Part shown: piece after piece, positions 1 through 7,731 of the stretch
Position numbering within the stretch: position 1 is the first letter of the stretch
Layout of the letters: every line of letters begins with the position of its first letter
From: Firmicutes bacterium CAG:552
GTDB taxonomy: Bacteria > Bacillota > Clostridia > Christensenellales > Pumilibacteraceae
Assembly (NCBI GenBank): GCA_000435495.1
Contig: FR884032.1
Coordinates: forward strand, 1 to 9,919
Direction of reading: 5' to 3'
DNA: 9,919 bases
Made by a program: the position numbers and the translations under genes
The notes under the pieces: model-generated
Database searches by the model: none
Told to the model about the DNA's origin: nothing
Seen by the model: the letters and a program-made list of their open reading frames with translations, nothing else

Positions 1-1355
1 TGAAGATACTGCGCATCCTCGTAAGCAATCTTATGCAAATCTCTGAGCACCTGTATGGCCTCATCGAGAGTCTGCTTGTTTTCGGTCTCGGTAGGCTCGA
101 TCATAAGAGACTCGTCTATTACGCCGGGGATATGCGGGAACATCATCGTAGGCGGATGTATGCCTCTGTCTATCATGCCCTTAGCAATATCCGTAGGCGT
201 AATGCCCGTTTCTGCCTTGAGCTTTTTAAGGTCAAGAACAAACTCGTGCATGCAGATACGATTTACTACGGTCGGATAAAGATCGGTAAGTTTTACCCTC
301 ATATAGTTAGCGTTAAGAACGGCGTGTTCGGCGCTCTTTTTGATACCTTCAGCGCCCAAAGTCTCGATGTATGCGAGAGCTTTAAGCATAACGCCGAAGT
401 TACCGTACATTGCCGATACCTTTCCGATGCTCTTATCGCTGTACACAAATTTGTATTCGCCCTTTACCATAGCTACGGTCGGATTAGGTAAGAACGGTAT
501 AAGATCTTTCTTACATCCTACGGGACCGCTTCCCGGTCCGCCACCGCCGTGAGGAGTAGAAAACGTCTTATGCAAGTTAAGATGCACTACGTCAAATCCC
601 ATATCTCCGGGACGAACGACGCCCATAACGGCGTTGAGGTTAGCTCCGTCGTAATAAAGTAAACCGCCGGCGTCATGAACTATTTTGCTTATTTCGCTGA
701 TGTTACGCTCAAACAATCCCATGGTGGACGGATTGGTGAGCATCAAAGCTGCGGTATCCTCGCCTACTTTTGCCCGCAAATCGTCGAGATCCACGCCGAG
801 TTCGCTGTTTGACTTAACGTTTACGACTTCGAATCCTGCCATTACCGCAGAAGCGGGGTTGGTGCCGTGCGCAGTGTCGGGGATAAGAATCTTGGTACGC
901 TTAGTATCTTTACGATTACGATGGTAAGCGGATATGAGAAGCAAGCCGGTGAATTCGCCGTGAGCGCCGGCACAAGGCTGAAGCGTCATACCGTCCATAC
1001 CGGTGATGTTCATAAGTCTGTCGCACAAAATGCCCATAGCTTCGAGGTTCCCCTTAACGGATTCCTCCGGCGCATACGGATGAGTATGCGCAAATCCCGG
1101 CAAAGCCGCAACTTCTTCGTGAAGCTTGGGATTGTATTTCATCGTGCAGGATCCTAACGGATAAAAACCGCTGTCTACGCCGAAAGCACGCTTGCTGAGC
1201 TCCGTATAGTGACGAGCCATATCGACTTCTGCGACTTCGGGCAAATCGAGATCCTTACGAGTATATTTTTCTGCGATAACGTGGGGTTTAACTTCGAGAG
1301 GACGAATGGTTGCGCCTCTTACGCCTTCTCTGGATTTTTCAAAAATCAATTCCAT
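1..1355 (-). CDS. gcvPB: Glycine dehydrogenase (decarboxylating) subunit 2, P-protein beta half (3' end beyond window)
   Basis: PLP-carrying half of the two-subunit P-protein. It decarboxylates glycine and passes the aminomethyl group to the lipoyl arm of GcvH in the cytoplasm. The frame is open from the ATG at 1355-1353 to the window edge, about 451 codons. The family is usually about 480-490 residues, so some 35 C-terminal residues lie outside. The N-terminus (MELIFEKSREGVRGATIRPL) is typical. The PLP-lysine motif HKTFSTPHGGGGPGSG places the Schiff-base lysine at about K263. GFYPLGSCTMKYNPK and TAHGTNPASA are further family hallmarks. The start lies 3 bp after the gcvPA stop, and its AGGAGGG Shine-Dalgarno sits inside the 3' end of gcvPA, so translation is probably coupled. 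No frameshift or in-frame stop was seen. Family identification is secure. Confidence 0.97.
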   Translation of the reverse strand, partial: MELIFEKSREGVRGATIRPLEVKPHVIAEKYTRKDLDLPEVAEVDMARHYTELSKRAFGVDSGFYPLGSCTMKYNPKLHEEVAALPGFAHTHPYAPEESVKGNLEAMGILCDRLMNITGMDGMTLQPCAGAHGEFTGLLLISAYHRNRKDTKRTKILIPDTAHGTNPASAVMAGFEVVNVKSNSELGVDLDDLRAKVGEDTAALMLTNPSTMGLFERNISEISKIVHDAGGLLYYDGANLNAVMGVVRPGDMGFDVVHLNLHKTFSTPHGGGGPGSGPVGCKKDLIPFLPNPTVAMVKGEYKFVYSDKSIGKVSAMYGNFGVMLKALAYIETLGAEGIKKSAEHAVLNANYMRVKLTDLYPTVVNRICMHEFVLDLKKLKAETGITPTDIAKGMIDRGIHPPTMMFPHIPGVIDESLMIEPTETENKQTLDEAIQVLRDLHKIAYEDAQYL

Positions 1356-1358
1356 AAA

Positions 1359-2672
1359 TTACGCCCTCCTCATTATCTCTGCGACTTTGTCGATATCTTC
1401 TTTGCGGACTTTTTCGGTCATGCACCACAAAATTTCGTTTTTGCCGATGGGAAGTCCCGCCAAAATACCGAGTTTTTCACACTTTTCAACAATTTTCTCT
1501 GCCTTGGTTCCGCAAACGGTAACAAATTCGTTGAAGTATTCGCCGCTATACTTAAGAGTAGCTTTACCCTTTGTAAATTCTTCTGCCGCATAATGAGCGA
1601 GCGAAGTACATGCGGTAGCAACCTCTCTGAGTCCCTGCTTACCCATAGCGGTAAGGTACATTGCCGCAGTAAGCACACAGTGCGCCTCGTTAGAGCAAAT
1701 ATTACTAAGCGCCTTTTCTCTTCGTATATCCTGCTCTCTCGCTCTGAGAGTAAGCACGTAAGCTCTTTTTCCGTCTTTATCGGTAGTTTCGCCTACTACT
1801 CTGCCGGGGATACGACGAATAAGTTCTTTGTCGTTTGCTATAGCGATATATCCGAGATACGGACCGCCAAACGAAATCGGCATACCGAAAGGCTGTGCGT
1901 CGCCTACTGCGATATCTGCGCCGTAATCTCTGGGCGTACGCAAGATTGCCAAAGACATAGGATTGCATCCCATAATGGCTCTTGCACCGTGTTGCTTAAT
2001 CGTACCGCAAACGTTTTCGCAATCTTCGATAAGTCCGAAATAGTTGGGAGATTCGAAATATACGCAAGCGGTATCCTCGGTTATAGCTTTGCCGAGTTCG
2101 TCGATGCTTATCAAACCGTTGTTGGTCGGCAAAACTTTAACGGTTATATTTCTTCTTTCAAGATAAGTGCGGATAACTTCGATGGTGCATGGTTTAACGT
2201 TATCGGGAACCAATACGGTACGCTTCGAGCGTTCTATGCACATAAACGCCGCTTCTGCCGCAGCGCTGCTTCCGTCGTAAACGGATGCGTTACAAACGTC
2301 CATTCCGGTAAGCGAACACATCATCGTCTGGAATTCGAAGATACTCTGCAAAATACCCTGACTCAGTTCTGCCTGATACGGGGTATAAGCGGTAAGAAAT
2401 TCACTGCGCTGCGAAAGGTATTTAACAATGGAGGGAATATAATGATCGTATGCGCCCGCTCCTCGCATGATGCAAGCGTAATTTACGTTTTTGTCTGCCA
2501 ACGCCTGCATTTCGTCGGAAACTTCTTGCAAAGACTTGCCGTTGGGAATGTTAAGGGGCTTGTTGCGGAGTTCGAAGGGGATATCCTGATAAAGATCGGA
2601 AAATCTCTCTACGCCTACCGCTTGCAGCATCTCCTTATCTTCCTTTTCGGTAGAAGATAAATAATTTGCCAT
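1359..2672 (-). CDS. gcvPA: Glycine dehydrogenase (decarboxylating) subunit 1, P-protein alpha half
   Basis: N-terminal-half homologue of P-protein, which assembles with GcvPB into the glycine decarboxylase of the glycine cleavage system. It is 437 residues, close to the usual 440-450. Recognisable blocks are YLSSTEKEDKEML at the N-terminus, SEFLTAYTPYQAELSQG and IFEFQTMMCSLTGMDVCNAS in the first third, YDGSSAAAEA, then GDAQPFGMPISFGGPYLG and the AREQDIRREKALSNICSN segment in the second half. It has no PLP lysine of its own; that residue is in GcvPB. The start has an ACGGAG-like ribosome site and lies 18 bp after the gcvH stop. The split PA/PB form is usual in Bacillota, Thermotogae and archaea, whereas Proteobacteria such as E. 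coli have one fused GcvP. A long open frame on the opposite strand is a shadow of this gene. Confidence 0.97.
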   Translation of the reverse strand: MANYLSSTEKEDKEMLQAVGVERFSDLYQDIPFELRNKPLNIPNGKSLQEVSDEMQALADKNVNYACIMRGAGAYDHYIPSIVKYLSQRSEFLTAYTPYQAELSQGILQSIFEFQTMMCSLTGMDVCNASVYDGSSAAAEAAFMCIERSKRTVLVPDNVKPCTIEVIRTYLERRNITVKVLPTNNGLISIDELGKAITEDTACVYFESPNYFGLIEDCENVCGTIKQHGARAIMGCNPMSLAILRTPRDYGADIAVGDAQPFGMPISFGGPYLGYIAIANDKELIRRIPGRVVGETTDKDGKRAYVLTLRAREQDIRREKALSNICSNEAHCVLTAAMYLTAMGKQGLREVATACTSLAHYAAEEFTKGKATLKYSGEYFNEFVTVCGTKAEKIVEKCEKLGILAGLPIGKNEILWCMTEKVRKEDIDKVAEIMRRA

Positions 2673-2690
2673 AAATTACTCCGTATATTA

Positions 2691-3044
2691 TTATTTAATG
2701 AACTCTGCGTACTGAGCTTCGTCCATAAGGTCGTCGGGGATAGCGGTAATTTCTACTTCGCAAATCCATGCTCCCATAGGATCGTTGTTAATAGTTTCGG
2801 GAGCGTCCTCGAGATCGGTATTTACTTTAAGAACTTTGCCGGATACGGGAGCCATAACGTCGGAAACCGCTTTAACCGATTCTACGTCGCAGAAGGCTTC
2901 GCCTGCGGTGATGCCGTCGCCTTCCTGGGGAAGGTTGATGAATACTATGTCTCCGAGCTCGTGCTGTGCGTGATCACTAAGGCCGATGGTTGCCTTGTCG
3001 CCTTCGATTTTTACCCACTCGTGTGTTTTTGCATACTTAATCAT
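2691..3044 (-). CDS. gcvH: Glycine cleavage system H protein (lipoyl carrier)
   Basis: Small lipoylated shuttle protein. Its lipoyl arm takes the aminomethyl group from P-protein, presents it to GcvT, and is then reoxidised by LpdA. It is 117 residues, slightly shorter than the common 125-130. The lipoyl attachment site is in FCDVESVKAVSD, with the modified lysine at K58. The N-terminal YAKTHEWVKIEGD, the GLSDHAQHELGDIVFINLP strand region and the C-terminal DDLMDEAQYAEFIK are classic for the family. The start is preceded by AAGGAG at normal spacing. The nearby lplA gene probably provides the enzyme that loads this lysine. The slightly short length reflects a trimmed C-terminus and not an internal deletion. 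Lipoyl-carrier paralogues exist in some bacteria, but the flanking gcvT and gcvPA make the glycine-cleavage role clear. Confidence 0.97.
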   Translation of the reverse strand: MIKYAKTHEWVKIEGDKATIGLSDHAQHELGDIVFINLPQEGDGITAGEAFCDVESVKAVSDVMAPVSGKVLKVNTDLEDAPETINNDPMGAWICEVEITAIPDDLMDEAQYAEFIK

Positions 3045-3101
3045 TGTAATATTCTCCTTAAATTATTTATTTTTATTTGGTAGCCTTACGGCAATGTAAA
3101 C

Positions 3102-4184
3102 TTATTTAATCAAACTTTTGTAGAAAGGAAGCGGCATAAGCTCTACTCGTATGCGTCTGCCTCTTACGTCGACTTCGAGCTGACCTTCTACGCCCTTTTT
3201 GATACGAAGCATAGCTATGGGATGTCCGAGCGTAGGCGAATGAGTACCCGAAGTAACGACGCCTACCTGCTCCTGTCCTACGTACACGGGGCAATGCTCT
3301 CTTATTATACCTCTGTCTATGGGTTTTGCGCCTACTCTTTCGTATTCGGGTTCATGAGCCTCCAAAGCCGCCTTTCCGACAAAATTCTCTTTACCCATCT
3401 TGATACCGAAATCAAGGCCCACTTCGTTTACGGGAATGTCGTCGCCGAGTTCATGTCCGTAAAGAGGCATTGCGGCTTCGAGTCGAAGCGTATCTCTTGC
3501 GCCCAAACCGGCGGGGATAAGTCCTTCTTCTTTACCTGCTTCCATAACAGTCTCGTACATCTTAGCTGCGTCCATATTTGCGCAGTAAATTTCGTAACCG
3601 TGTTCTCCGGTATAGCCGGTACGAGAGATTAAGCAACGCATACCGTTTATTACGACGTTTTTGCGGAACGAATAATATTTTACGGGAACGTCCTCGTCTT
3701 TTACGAGCTTACGAAGAATGGGTTCGCTCTTAGGTCCTTGCAAAGCAATCTGAGCTACCGCATCGGAAATATTGGCAAACGTTACGTCGGAAGGAAGTCT
3801 GCCGGCAATCCATGCCGCATCTTTATCTGCATTGGATGCGTTTACTACCACCAAAAAGCAAGTTGCGCTTATTCTGTAAACGAGCACGTCGTCTACCGCA
3901 CCGCCTTTTTCGTTAGGAAGAAGCGAATATCTTACCTGTCCGTCGTACATACCTCTTATGTCGTTGGTAAGCAAGTCGTTAAGAGCGGCTTCTGCGTTTT
4001 CGCCGGCGACGATAAGCTCGCCCATGTGCGATACGTCAAAAAGTCCTGCAGCCGTTCTTACTGCGGTATGCTCTTTGATAAGTCCGTGTCCCTCGTACTG
4101 AACGGGGAGTTCGTAACCTGCAAATTCTACGATTTGACCGCCGTATTTAACATGCGTTTCGTATAAAGGTGTTTTCTTTGCCAT
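3102..4184 (-). CDS. gcvT: Aminomethyltransferase (glycine cleavage system T protein)
   Basis: Transfers the methylene carbon from aminomethyl-lipoyl-GcvH to tetrahydrofolate, releasing ammonia and giving 5,10-methylene-THF. It is 360 residues, the normal length. Visible hallmarks are TPLYETHVKYGGQIVEFAGYELPVQY at the N-terminus (split here: TPLYETHV, then FAGYELPVQY), GLFDVSHMGE at residues 48-56, and GGAVDDVLVYR at 94-104, which contains the catalytic aspartate pair D98-D99. Folate-domain motifs are SRTGYTGEHGYEIY (187-200) and GLGARDTLRLEAAMPLYGHEL (226-246). The C-terminal beta-barrel domain contains VTSGTHSPTLG (310-320). The start has AAGGAG about 10 bases upstream, in a 35-bp gap after lpdA. 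The gap of 57 bp to gcvH is the longest inside the operon and shows no terminator. T-protein relatives such as sarcosine or dimethylglycine dehydrogenase domains are unlikely given length, motifs and neighbours. Confidence 0.97.
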   Translation of the reverse strand: MAKKTPLYETHVKYGGQIVEFAGYELPVQYEGHGLIKEHTAVRTAAGLFDVSHMGELIVAGENAEAALNDLLTNDIRGMYDGQVRYSLLPNEKGGAVDDVLVYRISATCFLVVVNASNADKDAAWIAGRLPSDVTFANISDAVAQIALQGPKSEPILRKLVKDEDVPVKYYSFRKNVVINGMRCLISRTGYTGEHGYEIYCANMDAAKMYETVMEAGKEEGLIPAGLGARDTLRLEAAMPLYGHELGDDIPVNEVGLDFGIKMGKENFVGKAALEAHEPEYERVGAKPIDRGIIREHCPVYVGQEQVGVVTSGTHSPTLGHPIAMLRIKKGVEGQLEVDVRGRRIRVELMPLPFYKSLIK

Positions 4185-4219
4185 AATTTTATATCTCCTT
4201 AAAATTATCTGTAATTATG

Positions 4220-5581
4220 TTATTTTTTAGGCGCCATATGAGTAGCGAGTCCGTGTACGTCCTCGAGCGCTTCGCCTATGGCTTCCATAACGGTGGGATG
4301 AGCGTGAATAACCGACGCTACTTCGTCCACCTTCATTTTTTTGGATACGGCAAGAGCAAGCTCGCCCAATATATCCGTGCCTCTTACCGCAAATATCTCT
4401 GCGCCTACAACCGTATCGTCCTGATCTGCGATAACTTTTATAAATCCTCTGTTTACGCCTTCGATAAGCGACTTACCGTTTGCACCCATAAGGAACTTAC
4501 CTATTTTTGCGTTTTCGATATCCGTTTCCTTTTTACCTACCGAAGCGATTTCGGGGTTAGTGTATATGCATGAGGGACACACTGAAAGGTCTTTACTCTT
4601 AGGATAACCGAACATACTCTCTACCGCTACGATTGCACTCGCCTCCGCAAAGTGCGCAAGCTGCATCTTGCCTGTAATATCTCCGCAGGCATAGATACCC
4701 GCAACGCCGGTGTACATATTGTCGTCTACGCAAACGAATTTGTCTACTTTTACGGAAGTCGTTTCCAAACCGATATTTTCCAATACCGGTTTACGTCCGA
4801 TTGCGGTAATAACCACGTCGCCTTTTACACTCGCCTCGCCTTTTTCCGTTTCGTAATAAACGTTTTTGTCTGCGTCTATATTTTTGATTTTTGCGCCGGT
4901 GTTAATCTTGACGCCGATACGCTTAAGTACCGCCGAAAGCTGAACCGACACGTCTTTAGTCATCATTTTTACGATGCGTTCGCCCGGGGCAAGCAAAGTA
5001 ACCGCCTTGCCCGACTCCGCAAAGTATGTCGCAAACTCGACTGCGATAACGCCTGCGCCTATTATGACTATATTGTTTGCCTTTACCGGAGCAGCCAAAA
5101 CGTCGTCGCTGTCAAGCGTATGCTCCACTCCGATAAGCGGTCTTGCTTTACTTCCCGCACTCGGCTCCGAGCCTGTCGCCAACAAAATAAAATCCGCAGT
5201 ATAATTTTTGTCGCCTACGACTATGGTATGTTCGCCGTCAAGCTTTCCTTCACCCTCGATGAGCTCTACTTTGTTTGCTTTGAGCAAAGACTTAACGCCC
5301 TCTCTGAGCGAAGAAACGATTTTATTTTTTCTCTCATAAACTTTATCCTCATCGAGCGATACGTTGTCCGCAGTTATACCGCACTCTGCCCAATCGCTCC
5401 TCGACGCAAACAACTCCGAAGAATGTATAAGCGCTTTTGTCGGTATACAACCTCTGTTAAGACAAGTTCCGCCGACTGCGTTTTTTTCGACGAGAGCAAC
5501 CTTCTTTCCGAGTTTTGCCGCTCTTATCGCTCCTGCGTATCCTCCCGGTCCGCCGCCGAGAACAATCAGATCAAAATCCAT
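4220..5581 (-). CDS. lpdA: Dihydrolipoyl dehydrogenase (L protein) with atypical pyridine-nucleotide site
   Basis: FAD flavoprotein that reoxidises dihydrolipoyl-GcvH and reduces a pyridine nucleotide. It is 453 residues, normal for the class. The FAD dinucleotide fold GGGPGGYAG is at residues 9-17, the redox-active disulfide C40/C45 is in GGTCLNRGCIPTK, the second FAD motif is YACGDITG (297-304), and the active-site His428-Glu433 pair is in HAHPTVME. The nucleotide-binding motif is GAGVIAVE at 175-182. Typical lipoamide dehydrogenases have Gly where A180 sits, and an acidic residue ends the second strand where this protein has A198-P199. Ala at the third glycine position is a feature of NADPH-linked glutathione reductases, but the matching arginine pair is not complete (P199, K205). 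Cofactor choice is therefore uncertain. The start overlaps the end of lplA by 11 bp, with AAGGAG 7 bases upstream. The lpdA name is by function; mercuric or glutathione reductase is less likely in this setting. Confidence 0.94.
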   Translation of the reverse strand: MDFDLIVLGGGPGGYAGAIRAAKLGKKVALVEKNAVGGTCLNRGCIPTKALIHSSELFASRSDWAECGITADNVSLDEDKVYERKNKIVSSLREGVKSLLKANKVELIEGEGKLDGEHTIVVGDKNYTADFILLATGSEPSAGSKARPLIGVEHTLDSDDVLAAPVKANNIVIIGAGVIAVEFATYFAESGKAVTLLAPGERIVKMMTKDVSVQLSAVLKRIGVKINTGAKIKNIDADKNVYYETEKGEASVKGDVVITAIGRKPVLENIGLETTSVKVDKFVCVDDNMYTGVAGIYACGDITGKMQLAHFAEASAIVAVESMFGYPKSKDLSVCPSCIYTNPEIASVGKKETDIENAKIGKFLMGANGKSLIEGVNRGFIKVIADQDDTVVGAEIFAVRGTDILGELALAVSKKMKVDEVASVIHAHPTVMEAIGEALEDVHGLATHMAPKK

Positions 5582-6512
5582 TTTCCTGCTCCTTAAATGC
5601 TTCTATTATATCGTTTACTCCCTCTTTGCCGACATTTACGTCTGCGCCGATAAGGAGATTTTGTCTTTCGGTAACATCGTCAAGACTGTCCGAGTAAATC
5701 TTGCAGTCCTCGATAACGTCTCCGTTTAATTTTAACCTTATATCTGCCGTTCCCCACGAAAATCTGCGTTCTATCCTTGCGTCGTAATGCACGTCGTCGC
5801 CGTGACGCCATTTTTCGTCCGAAAAGAACGCAATCTGCTTAGCAAGCTCGTCAGCCGGAAGATCTGCCTCGGTTATGCGCACAGGCTCTTGCTTGTAATA
5901 CAAACCGAAAGACTTTATCAGACTGTCCGTAACCTGCTCCGCAGTAACCGGTAAAACGTCGCTGAGATTTATTACTCTGCTTACTACGCTTTTTACGCCT
6001 TTAGCTTCCAACTTAACTTTTGACACTTTGAGATACTTTGCTATTATCTCCGGCGACGTCTTAATTAAAATCGTGCCGTGGTGGAAACAAGCGTCGTTGC
6101 CCTTATAAAAAGCGTTACCCGAAAATTTACGTCCGTTAAGCAAAACGTCGTTTCGACCGCTAAGGCTTACTTCGAATCCGAGAGACCTCATCGCATCGGT
6201 CATTATCTCAAAATTTTTAGCTACGTTATAATTATTTCGGGACGATACAAAGGTAAAATTAAGATTTCCTTTGTCGTGGTAAACGGCTCCGCCGCCCGAA
6301 ATACGTCTGGCAACAAAGCCGCCGTCGTTTTCGAGCTGCGAAACGTTACATTCGGTATAAGCATTTTGGTTTTTGCCAATAACGACCGTTTTGTCGTTTT
6401 TCCACAAGTACAATATTTCGGTATCGTCGTCAGACAATTTAAGCAAATTCGCCTCTATTGCCTGATTGACGAAGGGTTGCATCTTATCCGCAACAAAAAC
6501 CAAACATTTCAT
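5571..6512 (-). CDS. lplA: Lipoate-protein ligase
   Basis: Activates lipoate with ATP and attaches it to the lysine of lipoyl domains, here most likely GcvH K58. It is 313 residues. The N-terminal catalytic domain has the lipoyl-AMP-binding motif RRISGGGAVYHDKGNLNF at 69-86, GRNDVLLNGRKFSGNAF at 119-135 with the catalytic lysine at about K129, and HHGTILI at 144-150. The C-terminal accessory domain (about 235-313) is present, including KWRHGDD, RRFSWGTADIRL and IEDCKIYSDSL; this domain distinguishes full LplA ligases from octanoyl- or lipoyl-transferases that lack the adenylation partner. The gene starts 3 bp after the kbl stop and overlaps lpdA by 11 bp, so it is embedded in the operon and not simply adjacent. 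This suggests lipoate scavenging is matched to synthesis of the glycine cleavage system. Octanoate use as an alternative substrate cannot be excluded. Confidence 0.94.
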   Translation of the reverse strand: MKCLVFVADKMQPFVNQAIEANLLKLSDDDTEILYLWKNDKTVVIGKNQNAYTECNVSQLENDGGFVARRISGGGAVYHDKGNLNFTFVSSRNNYNVAKNFEIMTDAMRSLGFEVSLSGRNDVLLNGRKFSGNAFYKGNDACFHHGTILIKTSPEIIAKYLKVSKVKLEAKGVKSVVSRVINLSDVLPVTAEQVTDSLIKSFGLYYKQEPVRITEADLPADELAKQIAFFSDEKWRHGDDVHYDARIERRFSWGTADIRLKLNGDVIEDCKIYSDSLDDVTERQNLLIGADVNVGKEGVNDIIEAFKEQENGF

Positions 6513-6515
6513 ACG

Positions 6516-7706
6516 TTAAAATCCTAATTCTTCCCGGGTTTCGACAAATGCCTTTACACACTTATCGATGTCTTCCTTTGTGTGAATAGCGGACATCTGA
6601 GTACGTATTCTTGCCTTTCCCTTCGGAACTACGGGATAGAAGAATCCTGTTACGTATATGCCTTTTTCCAACATCTTTTCCGCATACTTCTGCGCTCTTA
6701 CTGCGTCGTAAAGCATTACAGGAACTATTGCGTGTCCCTCGCCGGCAAGGTCAAAGCCGTTCTTTTTCATTTCGCTACGGAAGTAAGCGGCATTTTCCAT
6801 AACCTTGTCTCTGAGTGCGGTCGACTTAGTGAGCATATCCAAAACCTTTAAGGTAGCTGCGCACATCGAGGGAGCCAACGTGTTGGAGAAAAGATACGGA
6901 CGGCTTCTCTGACGAAGAAGGTCTATTATCTCTCTGCGGCCGGAAGTGAATCCGCCGGAAGCTCCGCCGAGTGCCTTACCGAAAGTGCCGGTGATTATAT
7001 CTACTCTGCCTACTACTCCGCAGTATTCTGCCGAACCTCTGCCCGTCTTACCTACGAATCCGGTTGCATGGCTGTCGTCTACGCATACCAAAGCGTCATA
7101 CTTGTCGGCAAGGTCGCAAATTCCCTTAAGGTCTGCAATAATGCCGTCCATGGAAAACACGCCGTCAGTAACTATTATCTTTTGTCTTGCGCCGTCTGCG
7201 TCGGCTTGCTTAAGCTGAGCTTCGAGGTCTGCCATATCGTTGTTGTGATAGCGATATCTCTTAGCTTTGCTGAGTCTTACGCCGTCTATTATGGAAGCGT
7301 GATTAAGTTCGTCGGAAATGATGGCGTCTTCGGCGGTGGTAATGGTTTCGAAAAGTCCGCCGTTTGCGTCAAAGCAAGAAGAATAAAGTATGGTGTCTTC
7401 GGTCGAAAGGAATTCGCTTACCTTGCGCTCGAGTTCCTTATGTATTGTCTGCGTTCCGCAGATAAAACGAACGCTGCCCATTCCGTAACCGTACTTGTCG
7501 TAACTGTCTTTTGCAGCCTGCTCCACTTCCTTGTTATTTGCGAGTCCGAGGTAGTTGTTTGCGCAGAAGTTGATAACGTCTTTAGCCTTAGTGGTATCGA
7601 TACGATTTGACTGTTCGGTCGTGATGATACGTTCTTCCTTCCAAAGTCCTTGGTCCTTGATATCCTGCAGAGTTTCCTGCATTATTTTTTTTGTCTTGTT
7701 ATACAT
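6516..7706 (-). CDS. kbl: Glycine C-acetyltransferase (2-amino-3-ketobutyrate CoA ligase)
   Basis: PLP enzyme of the alpha-oxoamine synthase family. It cleaves 2-amino-3-ketobutyrate with CoA to glycine and acetyl-CoA, completing threonine breakdown begun by Tdh. It is 396 residues, almost identical in length to E. coli Kbl (398). Key blocks are NFCANNYLGLANN (46-58), GYGMGSVRFICGTQTIHKELE (split: GYGMGSVRFICG at 73-84, TQTIHKELE at 85-93), DELNHASIIDG (132-142), VFSMDGIIADL (183-193), DDSHATGFVG (210-219), and TGTFGKALGGASGG (239-252) with the PLP lysine at K244. Related 8-amino-7-oxononanoate synthase (BioF) and 5-aminolevulinate synthase share the fold, but the RFICGTQTIHKELE sequence and adjacency to tdh support Kbl. 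The start has AGGAG 7 bases upstream, 25 bp after the tdh stop. Its stop lies 3 bp before lplA. Confidence 0.96.
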   Translation of the reverse strand: MYNKTKKIMQETLQDIKDQGLWKEERIITTEQSNRIDTTKAKDVINFCANNYLGLANNKEVEQAAKDSYDKYGYGMGSVRFICGTQTIHKELERKVSEFLSTEDTILYSSCFDANGGLFETITTAEDAIISDELNHASIIDGVRLSKAKRYRYHNNDMADLEAQLKQADADGARQKIIVTDGVFSMDGIIADLKGICDLADKYDALVCVDDSHATGFVGKTGRGSAEYCGVVGRVDIITGTFGKALGGASGGFTSGRREIIDLLRQRSRPYLFSNTLAPSMCAATLKVLDMLTKSTALRDKVMENAAYFRSEMKKNGFDLAGEGHAIVPVMLYDAVRAQKYAEKMLEKGIYVTGFFYPVVPKGKARIRTQMSAIHTKEDIDKCVKAFVETREELGF

Positions 7707-7731
7707 AAAAACACTCCTATAAATTACTTAT

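Noticed and set aside
1209..2660. A 483-codon open frame on the plus strand opposite gcvPA
   Set aside because: It lies antisense to a fully recognisable gcvPA, its translation is rich in Cys, Phe and Ser without any familiar motif, and it has no Shine-Dalgarno. It exists because gcvPA codon use rarely creates stops in that antisense frame.
3045..3101. Possible internal promoter between gcvT and gcvH (TTTACA, 17 bases, AATAAA on the minus strand)
   Set aside because: The -10 match is poor and AT-rich gaps yield such pairs by chance; nothing else supports a separate transcript.
4185..4219. Possible glycine riboswitch directly upstream of gcvT
   Set aside because: The gap is only 35 bp, far too short for even a single glycine aptamer, and it contains mainly the ribosome binding site.
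4652..5596. A 314-codon open frame on the plus strand opposite lpdA
   Set aside because: Antisense shadow of lpdA; the translation has no recognisable domain and an implausible Cys/Tyr/Arg-rich composition.
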